Shown here one piece after another: positions 34,728 to 43,200 of a DNA stretch of 64,000 nt. The translations under genes were made by a program, and so were the position numbers. How positions within the stretch are numbered: the stretch's first letter is position 1; each line of letters starts with the position of its first letter. Source of the DNA: an uncultured Bacteroidota bacterium (GTDB lineage: Bacteria; Bacteroidota; Bacteroidia; Flavobacteriales; Flavobacteriaceae). Location of the stretch: positions 1 to 64,000 of the forward strand of contig CABXUL010000003.1 in assembly GCA_902515395.1 (NCBI GenBank), in the 5' to 3' direction. A model generated the notes under the pieces. It did not search any database and had not been told where the DNA came from. It saw nothing but the letters and a program-made list of their open reading frames with translations.

Positions 34728-34970
34728 TTAAGACTCAACACTGATAACTTTTTCAATTTCAGGTGCATGTTTTTTAATAGTCATTTCAACTCCAGTTTTC
34801 AAAGTCATTTGATTGACAGTACAAGATACACATGCACCGTGAAGTTGGACTTTTACAAGACTATCCTTCTCGATACTTACCAATGAAATATCTCCTCCAT
34901 CTGATGCAAGAAAGGGTCTTATCTCATCAAGAGCAATCAATACTTTTTCTTCAATTTCTTTTGTTTCCAT
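34728..34970 (-). CDS. NifU-like Fe-S scaffold domain protein
   Basis: An 80-residue protein covering only the NifU C-terminal domain. The motif VQLHGACVSCTVNQMTLKTGVE has the CxxC that binds a [4Fe-4S] cluster. It acts as a small Fe-S scaffold/carrier. It is encoded 5 nt after mrp and 6 nt before the reductase gene, so the group looks dedicated to Fe-S metabolism. Confidence 0.94.
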   Translation of the reverse strand: METKEIEEKVLIALDEIRPFLASDGGDISLVSIEKDSLVKVQLHGACVSCTVNQMTLKTGVEMTIKKHAPEIEKVISVES

Positions 34971-34975
34971 ATTCG

Positions 34976-36109
34976 TTATTTAATTGCTGAACAACCAACT
35001 AAATTAGTAATTTCAACTGCCTTTGTTGGAGGTAAGTTAATATTTCTTTTAAGAAGTTGATTTACCATATTTCGGGTAACATCAACCAATGATTTTTGTA
35101 TTGGTGTTCCATCTTGAAGTGCAGCAGGTCGACCAACATCTGAGGACTCTCGAATACTTTGAACCAATGGGATGGCACCCAAAAAGGGCACTTTTTTATC
35201 AATGGCAAGATTCTCAGCTCCATTTTGACCAAAAATATAATATTTTTTATCTGGTAATTCCGAGGGAGTAAAGTACGCCATGTTCTCAATTATTCCTAAT
35301 ACAGGTACCTGAATATTTTCCTGATTAAACATGGCAATACCCTTTCTAGCATCAGCCAAAGCAATTTTTTGAGGCGTACTGACAACCACTGATCCATTCA
35401 ATGGTAAAGATTGAACAATACTTAGATGAATATCCCCTGTACCAGGAGGAAGATCGATCAAAAGAAAGTCTAAGTCTCCCCAATCAGCATCAAAAATTAA
35501 TTGGTTAAGTGCTTTAGCAGCCATTGGGCCTCGCCAAATTACCGCCTGATCGGGTTGAGTAAAAAAACCTATAGACAAGACTTTCACCCCATGGTTTACA
35601 ATCGGTGCCATTTTCGACTTGCCATCTTTCTTTGTTGACAAAGGTCTCGCTCCTTCCATTTCAAACATTGTGGGTATTGAGGGCCCATATATATCTGCAT
35701 CTAAGACACCTACTTTACAACCCATCTGTGCTAAAGTCACAGCAATATTTGCTGTAACAGTAGATTTTCCAACTCCTCCTTTTCCTGAGGAGATTGCAAT
35801 TATAGAATCAATTCCTGGTAGAGGCTTTCCTTTTGAAATGGTTGCTGCCTTTTTAGGAGCTTCTACTTTGGTATTAATTTTAATTTTAGCCTTAGCATAT
35901 ACCTTTTTGTGGATTACTTGCATAATTGCAACTTCGAGTTTTTTTCGAGCTTGTAAAGTTGGATTTTGCAGTCGAATATCCAGGTCAATCTCATCTCCAA
36001 AAATCATTAAATTGGAAATTGCTCCACTGTCAAATAGATTTTCCCCTGCTCCGGGTGCAGTAATGGTTTTTAATGCCTGCTCAACTTCTTTTTTTGTAAA
36101 TTTCATCAA
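34976..36109 (-). CDS. mrp: Mrp/ApbC/NBP35-type Fe-S cluster carrier ATPase
   Basis: A 377-residue P-loop ATPase. Domain order: N-terminal DUF59-like region (about 1-95: FTKKEVEQALKTITAPG), P-loop IAISSGKGGVGKSTVTANIA, switch region GVLDADIYGPSIPTMF, and DFLLIDLPPGTGDIHLSI. The usual cluster-binding CxxC after ENMAYF is absent: ENMAYFTPSELPDKKYYIFGQNG; only a single Cys remains near the C-terminus (VGCSAIK). I believe this is normal for Bacteroidota Mrp, but cluster binding would then differ from ApbC. It heads the Fe-S operon. Confidence 0.92.
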   Translation of the reverse strand: MMKFTKKEVEQALKTITAPGAGENLFDSGAISNLMIFGDEIDLDIRLQNPTLQARKKLEVAIMQVIHKKVYAKAKIKINTKVEAPKKAATISKGKPLPGIDSIIAISSGKGGVGKSTVTANIAVTLAQMGCKVGVLDADIYGPSIPTMFEMEGARPLSTKKDGKSKMAPIVNHGVKVLSIGFFTQPDQAVIWRGPMAAKALNQLIFDADWGDLDFLLIDLPPGTGDIHLSIVQSLPLNGSVVVSTPQKIALADARKGIAMFNQENIQVPVLGIIENMAYFTPSELPDKKYYIFGQNGAENLAIDKKVPFLGAIPLVQSIRESSDVGRPAALQDGTPIQKSLVDVTRNMVNQLLKRNINLPPTKAVEITNLVGCSAIK

Positions 36110-36133
36110 TTACCTCCTTGCATATATCACTTG

Positions 36134-36162
36134 CAAATATACTTTAATCTGTTCGGAAACAA
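36134..36162 (-). promoter_or_regulatory. Promoter of the mrp-nifU-FNR-ferredoxin operon
   Basis: On the minus strand TTG (complement of 36160-36162), an 18-nt spacer and TATATTTG (36134-36141) followed by CA. It lies 24 nt upstream of the mrp start and immediately downstream of the ATL gene region. Confidence 0.65.
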
Positions 36163-36166
36163 AAGT

Positions 36167-36508
36167 TTACAAATCGATTTCAAATGGAGGAAGTTCCTTT
36201 ACTGGATCCCAGAAATGATCTTGAAAGTGGACGATTTGATCATTATTTATTGTTATGCCCTCGTTTTCCAGTAGTTGCTGCATTAAACTTATGCCAGGAA
36301 AATGATGTTTTCCAGTAAGCAGACCTACACGATTAACCACTCGATGTGCAGGTATGTCAGTATTATTGTGAGCGGCATTCATAGCCCATCCGACCATTCG
36401 TGAACTTTGAGGGCTCGCCAAGTAACAAGCTATCGCTCCGTAAGAGGTAACCTTACCTTCAGGTATTTTTTTGACCACTTTATAAACATTCGAAAAGAAC
36501 TCGGACAT
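36167..36508 (-). CDS. Alkyltransferase-like (ATL) DNA-binding protein
   Basis: A 113-residue protein homologous to the C-terminal domain of O6-alkylguanine-DNA alkyltransferase: VYKVVKKIPEGKVTSYGAIACYLASPQSSRMVGWAMNAA. The active-site motif PCHRV is PAHRV here, so the alkyl-accepting Cys is Ala. Such ATL proteins bind alkylated bases, flip them out and pass damage to nucleotide excision repair instead of repairing directly. The start overlaps the trmB stop by 1 nt. Confidence 0.92.
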   Translation of the reverse strand: MSEFFSNVYKVVKKIPEGKVTSYGAIACYLASPQSSRMVGWAMNAAHNNTDIPAHRVVNRVGLLTGKHHFPGISLMQQLLENEGITINNDQIVHFQDHFWDPVKELPPFEIDL

Positions 36509-37185
36509 TAGGTAAATTTAAATTTAATATAACTGATAGGTTTTTTTTGATCCAAATACATTTTTTCATAAAAAGTTTGGACTGAAATTGCTTGATCTGG
36601 TGCGTGTAAATTATTGTATATGTCATGATGAGCATAGCAAACCTCATATTTATCATCATTCAAAATTCCTAATGTATAACCATGAAGAAATTCACTATCT
36701 GTTTTAAGGTGTATAAATCCCTCTTTAAATAGTATCTTTCGATAGCATTTTAAAAAAGACGGATTCGTCAAACGGTGTTTTGTTCTTTTGAATTTTATTT
36801 GAGGGTCAGGAAAGGTTATCCAAATCTCGTTTACCTCTTGAGGAGCAAAGAGTCTGTCAATAAGTTCTATTTGGGCTCTTACAAAAGCAACATTATTCAT
36901 TTTATACTCTAAAGCAGACTTGGCTCCACGCCAGAACCTTGCTCCTTTAATATCTATACCAATAAAATTTTTTTGGGGGTTAAGACCAGCCAAGTGAATC
37001 GTATATTCTCCTTTTCCACATCCAAGCTCCAAAACTATAGGTTTGGCATTTTTAAAATAGGATTTATTCCAACTCCCCTTCAAGAAAAATGAATCTTTTT
37101 CAAGCTCAGCTCTCGAGGGTTGAATTACATTTTTAAAGGTTTCATTTTCCTCAAAACGTTTTAATTTATTTTTACTCCCCACCAA
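36508..37185 (-). CDS. trmB: tRNA (guanine-N7)-methyltransferase
   Basis: A 225-residue Rossmann-fold SAM enzyme that makes m7G46 in tRNA. SAM motif: VLELGCGKGEYTIHLA; FIGIDIKGARFWRGAKSA; FVRAQIELIDRLF; and the family-specific EIWITFPDPQIKFKRTKHRLTNPSFL. HLKTDSEFLHGYTL follows. Length and motif order are standard. It is transcribed with the ATL gene. Confidence 0.96.
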   Translation of the reverse strand: MVGSKNKLKRFEENETFKNVIQPSRAELEKDSFFLKGSWNKSYFKNAKPIVLELGCGKGEYTIHLAGLNPQKNFIGIDIKGARFWRGAKSALEYKMNNVAFVRAQIELIDRLFAPQEVNEIWITFPDPQIKFKRTKHRLTNPSFLKCYRKILFKEGFIHLKTDSEFLHGYTLGILNDDKYEVCYAHHDIYNNLHAPDQAISVQTFYEKMYLDQKKPISYIKFKFT

Positions 37186-37221
37186 AATGATTTAAATAAG
37201 TGAATTTAGGAATTGAAAAAA

Positions 37222-38292
37222 TTAATGATCAATTTTGTTATTATTCATTGTTATACGCTGTAAAGTAAATGAAAACTCTGAACCCACTCCAAGGGTGCTC
37301 TCAACAGAAAGTTTTTCTTGATGAGCCTCTATAATATGCTTAACAATAGCAAGTCCTAATCCAGATCCTCCTTGTTTTCTATTTCCAGTTTTATCTACCC
37401 TGTAAAAACGCTCAAATAGTCTCGGAATATGCTCATCGGCGATACCTTCTCCATTATCATCAATACGAATGACAATTTTTTCAGAATTTACCTCTTGAAC
37501 TGCAACTTCAGTCTTTCCATTCTCGACTCCATATTTTAAAGAATTAATAATTAAATTAGTAAGAACCTGTTGAATTCTCTCTTCATCTGCATAGACCATA
37601 ACAGGATTAAGATATTCCTTGTCAAAAGCAAGGGATATTTTGTTTTTAGTAGCTTGCATTTCAAGAAGATCAAAAACGTTTTCAATAAGTTTAATAACGT
37701 CAAATGAGGTTCTATCAATTGATTTTATACCTGATTCAAATTGAGTAATTAAATCTAAATCTTTAACAACATAAATCAATCTTTCAACTCCTTTTGCTGT
37801 TCGCTTTAAATATTTATCTCTTACTTCCTTATCTTTTATAGCTCCCTGAAGTAAAGTCAAAACATAACCTTGAATTGTAAATAAGGGTGTTTTTAATTCG
37901 TGAGATATATTTCCAATAAATTCTTTACGGTAATTTTCTTTATCTTTTAATAATTCAATCTCTAGTTTTTTATCGTCAGCAAATTTTCGCAGACCTTTTT
38001 TTAAAACTTCTATATCTGATTGGATATTCATTTTATTTTGAGATACTCCAGAGGGTAATAAATCGCTGTAAATTCCTTTAACCTTATTTAAGATGAATCT
38101 TTCAATTCTAAAATGGACCAACAAAACCGAACAAAGAAAAAATATTAAAATGAAAATAATTATAAAGGGGAATCCTTTGTGAAGGATATTAATTTCCAAA
38201 AAATAAAATAACAAGGAAATCAAAAACAACATTAAAATTGTCAGCATGGCTGATAATGTGATGGCTGTTTTGTAGTTCTTTAGTCTTGACAC
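37222..38292 (-). CDS. PhoR-like sensor histidine kinase
   Basis: A 356-residue membrane kinase. Two transmembrane helices (about 12-34 and 42-60) are close together with almost no periplasmic loop. HisKA follows with the phospho-His in FIGNISHELKTPLFTIQ (His131), then the HATPase domain: N box LTNLIINSLKYG, G1 IDDNGEGI, G2 GGSGLGLAIVKHII. Its start abuts the response-regulator stop. Phosphate or envelope sensing is possible; without a sensor domain the signal cannot be told. Confidence 0.93.
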   Translation of the reverse strand: MSRLKNYKTAITLSAMLTILMLFLISLLFYFLEINILHKGFPFIIIFILIFFLCSVLLVHFRIERFILNKVKGIYSDLLPSGVSQNKMNIQSDIEVLKKGLRKFADDKKLEIELLKDKENYRKEFIGNISHELKTPLFTIQGYVLTLLQGAIKDKEVRDKYLKRTAKGVERLIYVVKDLDLITQFESGIKSIDRTSFDVIKLIENVFDLLEMQATKNKISLAFDKEYLNPVMVYADEERIQQVLTNLIINSLKYGVENGKTEVAVQEVNSEKIVIRIDDNGEGIADEHIPRLFERFYRVDKTGNRKQGGSGLGLAIVKHIIEAHQEKLSVESTLGVGSEFSFTLQRITMNNNKIDH

Positions 38293-38988
38293 TTATTTTG
38301 AAGAATTGATAAATTTGTAGCCTACACCCTTAACCGTTTTAAAATATTTATCGCCAACTTTTTCACGGAGCTTTCTGATATGAACATCAATTGTTCGATC
38401 ACCTACGACCACTTCACTTCCCCATACAATTTCCATAATTTTCTCTCTTTTAATTACCTTATCTGGCTTCGAAGCGAGTAAATAAAGTAATTCAAATTCC
38501 TTTCTAGGCATTGAAAATGATTTTCCCATATGAGTGACTTCATACTTATCCCTGTCAATGATTAGCTTACCTATTTGAATTTTTTCTTGACTTGGTTCTT
38601 CATTTTTTAAACGTCTTAATAATGCTTTTACTTTAGAAACAATTATCTTAGGTTTAATAGGTTTAGTTACATAATCATCTGCTCCTGCCTCAAGTGCAGC
38701 AACTTGAGAATAATCCTCTCCCCTAGCTGTTAAGAACATAATAATTGTTTCATTAAAAGAGACGTCATTTCTCAACTGCTCACAAGCTTCAATTCCATCA
38801 ATATTCGGCATCATCACGTCCATAATAATTAAATGAGGTATCTTTTTTTTGGCTTTTTTCAAAGCCTCTTTACCATCACTGGCAGTATAAATCTTATACC
38901 CCTCTTGATCCAAATTGTATCTTATAATTTCAATTACATCTGGCTCATCATCTACCAACAGAATTTTGATGTCTTTTTTTTTCATCAC
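38293..38988 (-). CDS. PhoB/OmpR-family response regulator
   Basis: A 231-residue protein. Receiver domain 1-125 with acidic pocket VDDEP, phospho-acceptor Asp57 in LIIMDVMMPN, the conserved Thr in FLTARGE and Lys in YVTKPIKP. OmpR winged-helix DNA-binding domain 135-231 with RKEFELLYLLASKPDKVIKREKI and VDVHIRKLREKVGDKYFKTVKGVGYKF. It forms a two-component pair with the kinase encoded directly downstream. Confidence 0.95.
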   Translation of the reverse strand: MMKKKDIKILLVDDEPDVIEIIRYNLDQEGYKIYTASDGKEALKKAKKKIPHLIIMDVMMPNIDGIEACEQLRNDVSFNETIIMFLTARGEDYSQVAALEAGADDYVTKPIKPKIIVSKVKALLRRLKNEEPSQEKIQIGKLIIDRDKYEVTHMGKSFSMPRKEFELLYLLASKPDKVIKREKIMEIVWGSEVVVGDRTIDVHIRKLREKVGDKYFKTVKGVGYKFINSSK

Positions 38989-39112
38989 TTATATATTTCA
39001 CTAATATAAAATTAATCCCCTTGACTGTGTTAACAAACTCTTATATAATAATCTTAAAATTTAACACTAAGCTTAATTTTGTTAACTTTGATTTAAAGGC
39101 AATATTTTAATT

Positions 39113-39472
39113 ATGTCCCAGAATGTTTTTATTTTTTTAATGGCAACTACATGTACAATTGCTTTTACACAATATAATGAAAATCAATCTATTAACATCA
39201 AAAGATCTGAACTTTCAATTGCAGCAGAAGATCTGTTTCAAAAACTTGATTATAAATTATACCCCAACCCTCTGGTTGGAAATTCATTAAATTTTATTTC
39301 TCCAAGATCTGAAATAAAAGAAATCGCTATTTTGAATATTCTAGGGAAAGAGGTTTTTAAGACCATTACTTTAAATAATCAAATCCTCCTCCCGAATCTT
39401 GTTGGTGGCATTTATATAGTTAAACTAAAGCAAGGGAATTACCTGGGTTTAAGCCGATTAGTTGTTCCTTAA
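39113..39472 (+). CDS. Miniature T9SS type A sorting-domain protein
   Basis: A 119-residue protein made of a signal peptide (MSQNVFIFLMATTCTIAFTQ), a short linker and a complete type A T9SS C-terminal domain (about 51-119): KLYPNPLVGNSLNF, IAILNILGKEVF and LPNLVGGIYIVKLKQG. There is almost no cargo between signal and CTD. Two -7 elements lie upstream. It is followed after 5 nt by the LuxE-like gene. The function may be as a surface peptide itself, or as a remnant of a larger cargo. Confidence 0.85.
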   Translation: MSQNVFIFLMATTCTIAFTQYNENQSINIKRSELSIAAEDLFQKLDYKLYPNPLVGNSLNFISPRSEIKEIAILNILGKEVFKTITLNNQILLPNLVGGIYIVKLKQGNYLGLSRLVVP

Positions 39473-39477
39473 AGTAA

Positions 39478-40470
39478 ATGATCACTAGTCCTCCTTCTAT
39501 TGAAAATTTTTGGGAAGTTAATTCAAGTTCGTCATTCGAAAAGTTAGCATTAGATACCTTTTATCTACAATATAAAAAAAACACTGTTTATCGCTCTTTT
39601 TGTAGTTTAATCAACAGAAGTCCTTGTGACATAAAAAAAGTTGAAGATATTCCACATTTACCAATATCTTTTTTTAAGTCTAAGAAAGTTGTTTCTTACA
39701 ATAAGGAACCAATAGGCTTCTTTAGTTCAAGTAAAACATCTGGTCTCGTTTCATCAAAACACTTCTATCGAAATTTGAATGATTATATTAAAAGTTTCAC
39801 TAAGGGCTTTGAAAATTTTTACGGTAAATTTTCAAATTATGTTTTTTTAGGACTCCTTCCATCCTATATAGAGCAAAAAAATTCTTCGTTGATTTTCATG
39901 TTTAATGAATTAATTCAAAAAAGCAGCCACATTGAAAGTGGTTTTTACCTTGACAACTTTAAAGATTTGGTTCAAAAAATTAATTTTTTAGAGTCTCGCG
40001 GTCAAAAGACTATATTAATGGGTGTTTCCTTTGCACTTTTAGATTTATTAGAATATCACCAGTTTCATCTCAAAAACACCTTAATAATGGAGACGGGAGG
40101 AATGAAAGGAAAACGAAAAGAAATTACTCGAATGGAACTTCATAAGATTTTAAGTGAAGGGTTTGGTTGTAAAAAAATTCATTCTGAGTATGGGATGACA
40201 GAGCTTCTTTCTCAGGCTTATTCCAATGGCGATGGTATATTCGAATGCCAACCCTGGATGCGGGTTTCAATTCGTGAAAACCAAGATCCATTTGAGTTAA
40301 TTCAGAATGGTCAAACAGGTGGAATTAATATTATTGATCTAGCTAACAGGGACTCGTGTGCCTTTATAGCTAGTGATGATATTGGAAAAGTACATTCTAA
40401 CAAAAAGTTTGAAGTCTTGGGGCGCTTTGACCACTCAGAGGCAAGAGGTTGTAATTTGATGTTATTTTAA
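39478..40470 (+). CDS. LuxE-like acyl-protein synthetase/ligase
   Basis: A 330-residue protein of the LuxE/PF04443 acyl-protein synthetase family (adenylate-forming enzymes). The N-terminal [16 protein letters not shown] is characteristic, followed by an ATP-binding Ser/Thr-rich loop ([16 protein letters not shown]), [20 protein letters not shown], and [14 protein letters not shown], as in adenylating enzymes. It probably activates a fatty acid or another carboxylate for transfer. Homologues in Bacteroidota are widespread, independent of luminescence; no lux genes are here. It ends 4 nt into the convergent tyrS. Confidence 0.85.
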   Translation: MITSPPSIENFWEVNSSSSFEKLALDTFYLQYKKNTVYRSFCSLINRSPCDIKKVEDIPHLPISFFKSKKVVSYNKEPIGFFSSSKTSGLVSSKHFYRNLNDYIKSFTKGFENFYGKFSNYVFLGLLPSYIEQKNSSLIFMFNELIQKSSHIESGFYLDNFKDLVQKINFLESRGQKTILMGVSFALLDLLEYHQFHLKNTLIMETGGMKGKRKEITRMELHKILSEGFGCKKIHSEYGMTELLSQAYSNGDGIFECQPWMRVSIRENQDPFELIQNGQTGGINIIDLANRDSCAFIASDDIGKVHSNKKFEVLGRFDHSEARGCNLMLF

Positions 40471-41765
40471 ACCACTAATTTGATAATAAAGTAATTTTTT
40501 TTACCTCTTTGAAGCAATATATATTGGTTGTCTATCAAGTCATCTTCACCAATCTTATATTTTTCCATTACTTTAATCTTGTTTACAGATATAGACTTCT
40601 CACTTAATGCTCTTCTTGCCTCGCCATTTGATTTGAGAAAATTCGTTTTATTAACTAAAAGATTAATCATATCAATTCCATTATTGAAATCAGCTCGAGA
40701 AATTTCTGATTGAGGTACTCCTTCAAATACCTCCAAGAATGTTTGTTGGTCAAGTTTTTTTAAATCCTCAGCTGTAGATTTTCCAAAAAGGATTTGGCTG
40801 GCTTTTTTTGCTTTTTCAAGGTCTTTATCAGAATGTACCATCCTAGTAACCTCTTCTGCAATTGTTTTTTGTAACAGTCTTGCGTGTGGCATAGACCTAT
40901 GTTCTAAAATCAAACTTGAGATCTTTTCTTGATCCAAAAGGGTGAAAACCTTTATGTAGCTCTCTGCATCCTCGTCCGATGAGTTGAACCAATATTGATA
41001 GAATTTGTAAGGTGATGTCTTTGATTTATCTAACCAAACATTCCCACTTTCAGTCTTACCGAATTTGGTCCCATCTGCCCTAGTAATTAAGGGGCAAGTA
41101 ATTGCATAAGCTTTTCCCCCAACTTTTCTTCGAATCAACTCTGTACCTGTAGTAATATTACCCCATTGATCGCTACCTCCCATCTGAATTTTACAATCCA
41201 TATTTTTATAAAGATGAAGAAAGTCATATCCCTGGAGCAATTGATAAGTGAATTCTGTGAAAGACATTCCAACTTTTGCCTCTATCCCTAAACGTTTTTT
41301 AACAGAATCTTTAGCCATCATGTAATTTACCGTGAGATGTTTTCCAACCTCTCTAGAAAAGTCAATGAGCGTATAATCTTTCATCCAGTCATAATTATTT
41401 ACCAATATTGCTCCTTTTTTTCCATCGGAATCAAAATCAAGAAACTTATTTAATTGACTTCTAATTCCATCAATATTTTTTTTTAGACTATCGGGATCAA
41501 GTAAATTTCTTTCATGGGATTTACCTGAAGGGTCACCAATCATTCCTGTTGCTCCTCCAACTAGTATAATTGGTTGGTGGCCTGCATTTTGAAAATGAAT
41601 CAATATCATAATCTGCACTAAACTTCCAATGTGAAGTGAATCTGAAGTAGGATCAAAGCCAATATATCCCGCAGAAGGAGTTTTAAGTAAATAATCTTCG
41701 GTTTCCGGCATGATGTCATGTAACATTCCACGCCATCGTAGCTCTTCTACAAAATTTTTTTGCAT
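40467..41765 (-). CDS. tyrS: Tyrosyl-tRNA synthetase
   Basis: A 432-residue class I aminoacyl-tRNA synthetase. HIGH motif: [13 protein letters not shown]; tyrosine pocket region [32 protein letters not shown]-equivalent [14 protein letters not shown]-terminal S4 domain ([14 protein letters not shown]). It charges tRNA-Tyr. A good -7 element is upstream. Confidence 0.97.
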   Translation of the reverse strand: MQKNFVEELRWRGMLHDIMPETEDYLLKTPSAGYIGFDPTSDSLHIGSLVQIMILIHFQNAGHQPIILVGGATGMIGDPSGKSHERNLLDPDSLKKNIDGIRSQLNKFLDFDSDGKKGAILVNNYDWMKDYTLIDFSREVGKHLTVNYMMAKDSVKKRLGIEAKVGMSFTEFTYQLLQGYDFLHLYKNMDCKIQMGGSDQWGNITTGTELIRRKVGGKAYAITCPLITRADGTKFGKTESGNVWLDKSKTSPYKFYQYWFNSSDEDAESYIKVFTLLDQEKISSLILEHRSMPHARLLQKTIAEEVTRMVHSDKDLEKAKKASQILFGKSTAEDLKKLDQQTFLEVFEGVPQSEISRADFNNGIDMINLLVNKTNFLKSNGEARRALSEKSISVNKIKVMEKYKIGEDDLIDNQYILLQRGKKNYFIIKLVV

Positions 41766-41782
41766 TGTTAACGTTTGCTCTG

Positions 41783-41809
41783 CAAAGATAGATTTATGGA
41801 GTAAAACAA
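41783..41809 (-). promoter_or_regulatory. Promoter of tyrS
   Basis: On the minus strand TTG (complement of 41807-41809), a 16-nt spacer and TATCTTTG (41783-41790) followed by CA. The spacer is a little short, but the -7 element is complete and lies 17 nt upstream of the tyrS start. Confidence 0.5.
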
Positions 41810-41843
41810 AAAATTATTATTTAAAAAGCATTATTTTTAATTT

Positions 41844-42836
41844 ATGATTCTGGTTACAGGAGCTACGGGATTTATTGGCTCTAATTTATTATATAAATTA
41901 GCCAAATATAATGTATGTAACATTGTAGCAACTTACAGATACAAAGCCAATAAAGATAAAATTGCTGCTTTATTTAGATCCAAATTCCCTGATGGAAATT
42001 TAAAGTTTGAAAGAATTATTTGGAGAAAAGCAGAATTAAGAGATTTACCTAGCTTAACAGAAGCTTTTGAAGGTGTAAAGAAAGTATATCATTGTGCAGC
42101 CTTTATTTCGTTTGCTTTCAGCGATCGTCAAAAACTTTACGAGATAAATCAAAAAGGAACATCATATATGGTTGATCTGTGTTTAAAAAATAAGATCGAA
42201 AAACTTGTTTATGTAAGCTCCATAGCTAGTCTGGGTTCCGAAGAAAACGAGACCACAGTTGATGAAAATAGTACCTGGGACAATAATATTGACAAAACTC
42301 CATATGGCTATTCAAAATATGGCGCTGAAATGGAGGTGTGGAGGGGCAGTCAAGAGGGTCTTGATATAGCAATAGTTAATCCAGGTATTGTATTAGGTCC
42401 AGGTAGTCCAATGGAAAAAAAAATTAAGTCCATGAAAAATTGGTTCAGGTTTTACACCCCTGGAATAAGTGGCTATGTATGGGTAGAGGACGTGACAACT
42501 ATAATGATTAAATTAATGGATTCAGGAATTAAGTCTGAAAGGTTTGCTTTAGTTGCTGAAAACTGGTCTGGAAAATCAATGATTCTAGCGTTGTTAAAAG
42601 CGCAGAAAAAAAACTATACAGTTATTAAAATGTCTAAAGTATTTTTTTACACTTTTTGGTTTGTAGAGTATTTACTTGAAATAATTGGTCTACGAAAAAG
42701 GTTCTTTACCAAAGCATTAATAAAAATAATTTTTAATGATACTAAAATAAGTGGTGAGAAAATTAAATCCTACATTGATTTTAAATATACACCAATTGGT
42801 CTTTCACTAAAAAAATTGAATTTGGATAAAATATAG
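41844..42836 (+). CDS. NAD-dependent epimerase/dehydratase (extended SDR)
   Basis: A 330-residue extended short-chain dehydrogenase. NAD-binding GATGFIGSNLLYKLA at the N-terminus, VYHCAAFISF, the catalytic Ser region YVSSIASLGS and the YxxxK motif YGYSKYGAE. VNPGIVLGPG is typical of the nucleotide-sugar or steroid-type extended SDRs. Substrate unknown. It is divergent from tyrS by 78 nt and convergent with the DUF4296 gene. Confidence 0.9.
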   Translation: MILVTGATGFIGSNLLYKLAKYNVCNIVATYRYKANKDKIAALFRSKFPDGNLKFERIIWRKAELRDLPSLTEAFEGVKKVYHCAAFISFAFSDRQKLYEINQKGTSYMVDLCLKNKIEKLVYVSSIASLGSEENETTVDENSTWDNNIDKTPYGYSKYGAEMEVWRGSQEGLDIAIVNPGIVLGPGSPMEKKIKSMKNWFRFYTPGISGYVWVEDVTTIMIKLMDSGIKSERFALVAENWSGKSMILALLKAQKKNYTVIKMSKVFFYTFWFVEYLLEIIGLRKRFFTKALIKIIFNDTKISGEKIKSYIDFKYTPIGLSLKKLNLDKI

Positions 42837-42852
42837 CTTACTAATCAGGTAT

Positions 42853-43200
42853 CTATTCAATCTCAATTTTTTGGAGACTATCCCTTAACTCATTTAATTT
42901 AAATTGAACCTTTTCAAATATGTAAGTATATTCTTTAGGGTTTTTTGAGTAAAAATCCTGACTTTGATAAAATTGCAGGCTATCTACCCCATATTTCTGG
43001 AGAATATATTGATCAACCAAAATATTTCTTTTTTCCCTGATTGCATATCCATTCCGGTTGATATTCTTCATTAACATAACATCTAACATTATTTTACTCA
43101 TTAATTCTTGTTCAATTAAATTGTCAGGAGGATTTGTTTCTCTAGGCTGTAAACAGGAAAAAAGAAACAAAAACAAAATAATTATAATAAATCTTTTCAT
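42853..43200 (-). CDS. DUF4296 lipoprotein
   Basis: A 115-residue lipoprotein (signal peptide MKRFIIIILFLFLFSC) of the DUF4296 family, restricted to Bacteroidota. The family core is PDNLIEQELMSKIMLDVMLMK, RNILVDQYILQKYGVDSLQFYQSQDFYSKNPKEYTYIFEKV. No biochemical function is known. It follows the dihydroorotase gene with no spacing; this neighbourhood is common in Flavobacteriia. Confidence 0.88.
   Translation of the reverse strand: MKRFIIIILFLFLFSCLQPRETNPPDNLIEQELMSKIMLDVMLMKNINRNGYAIREKRNILVDQYILQKYGVDSLQFYQSQDFYSKNPKEYTYIFEKVQFKLNELRDSLQKIEIE

Noticed and set aside
35619-36218. 199-aa plus-strand ORF opposite mrp
   Set aside because: It is antisense to a well-supported Mrp gene with all family motifs; the translation is a shadow without recognisable domains.
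39478-40470. Part of a bioluminescence (lux) operon
   Set aside because: LuxE-like proteins are common in Bacteroidota without luxA/luxB; no luciferase or LuxC/LuxD is in the window.
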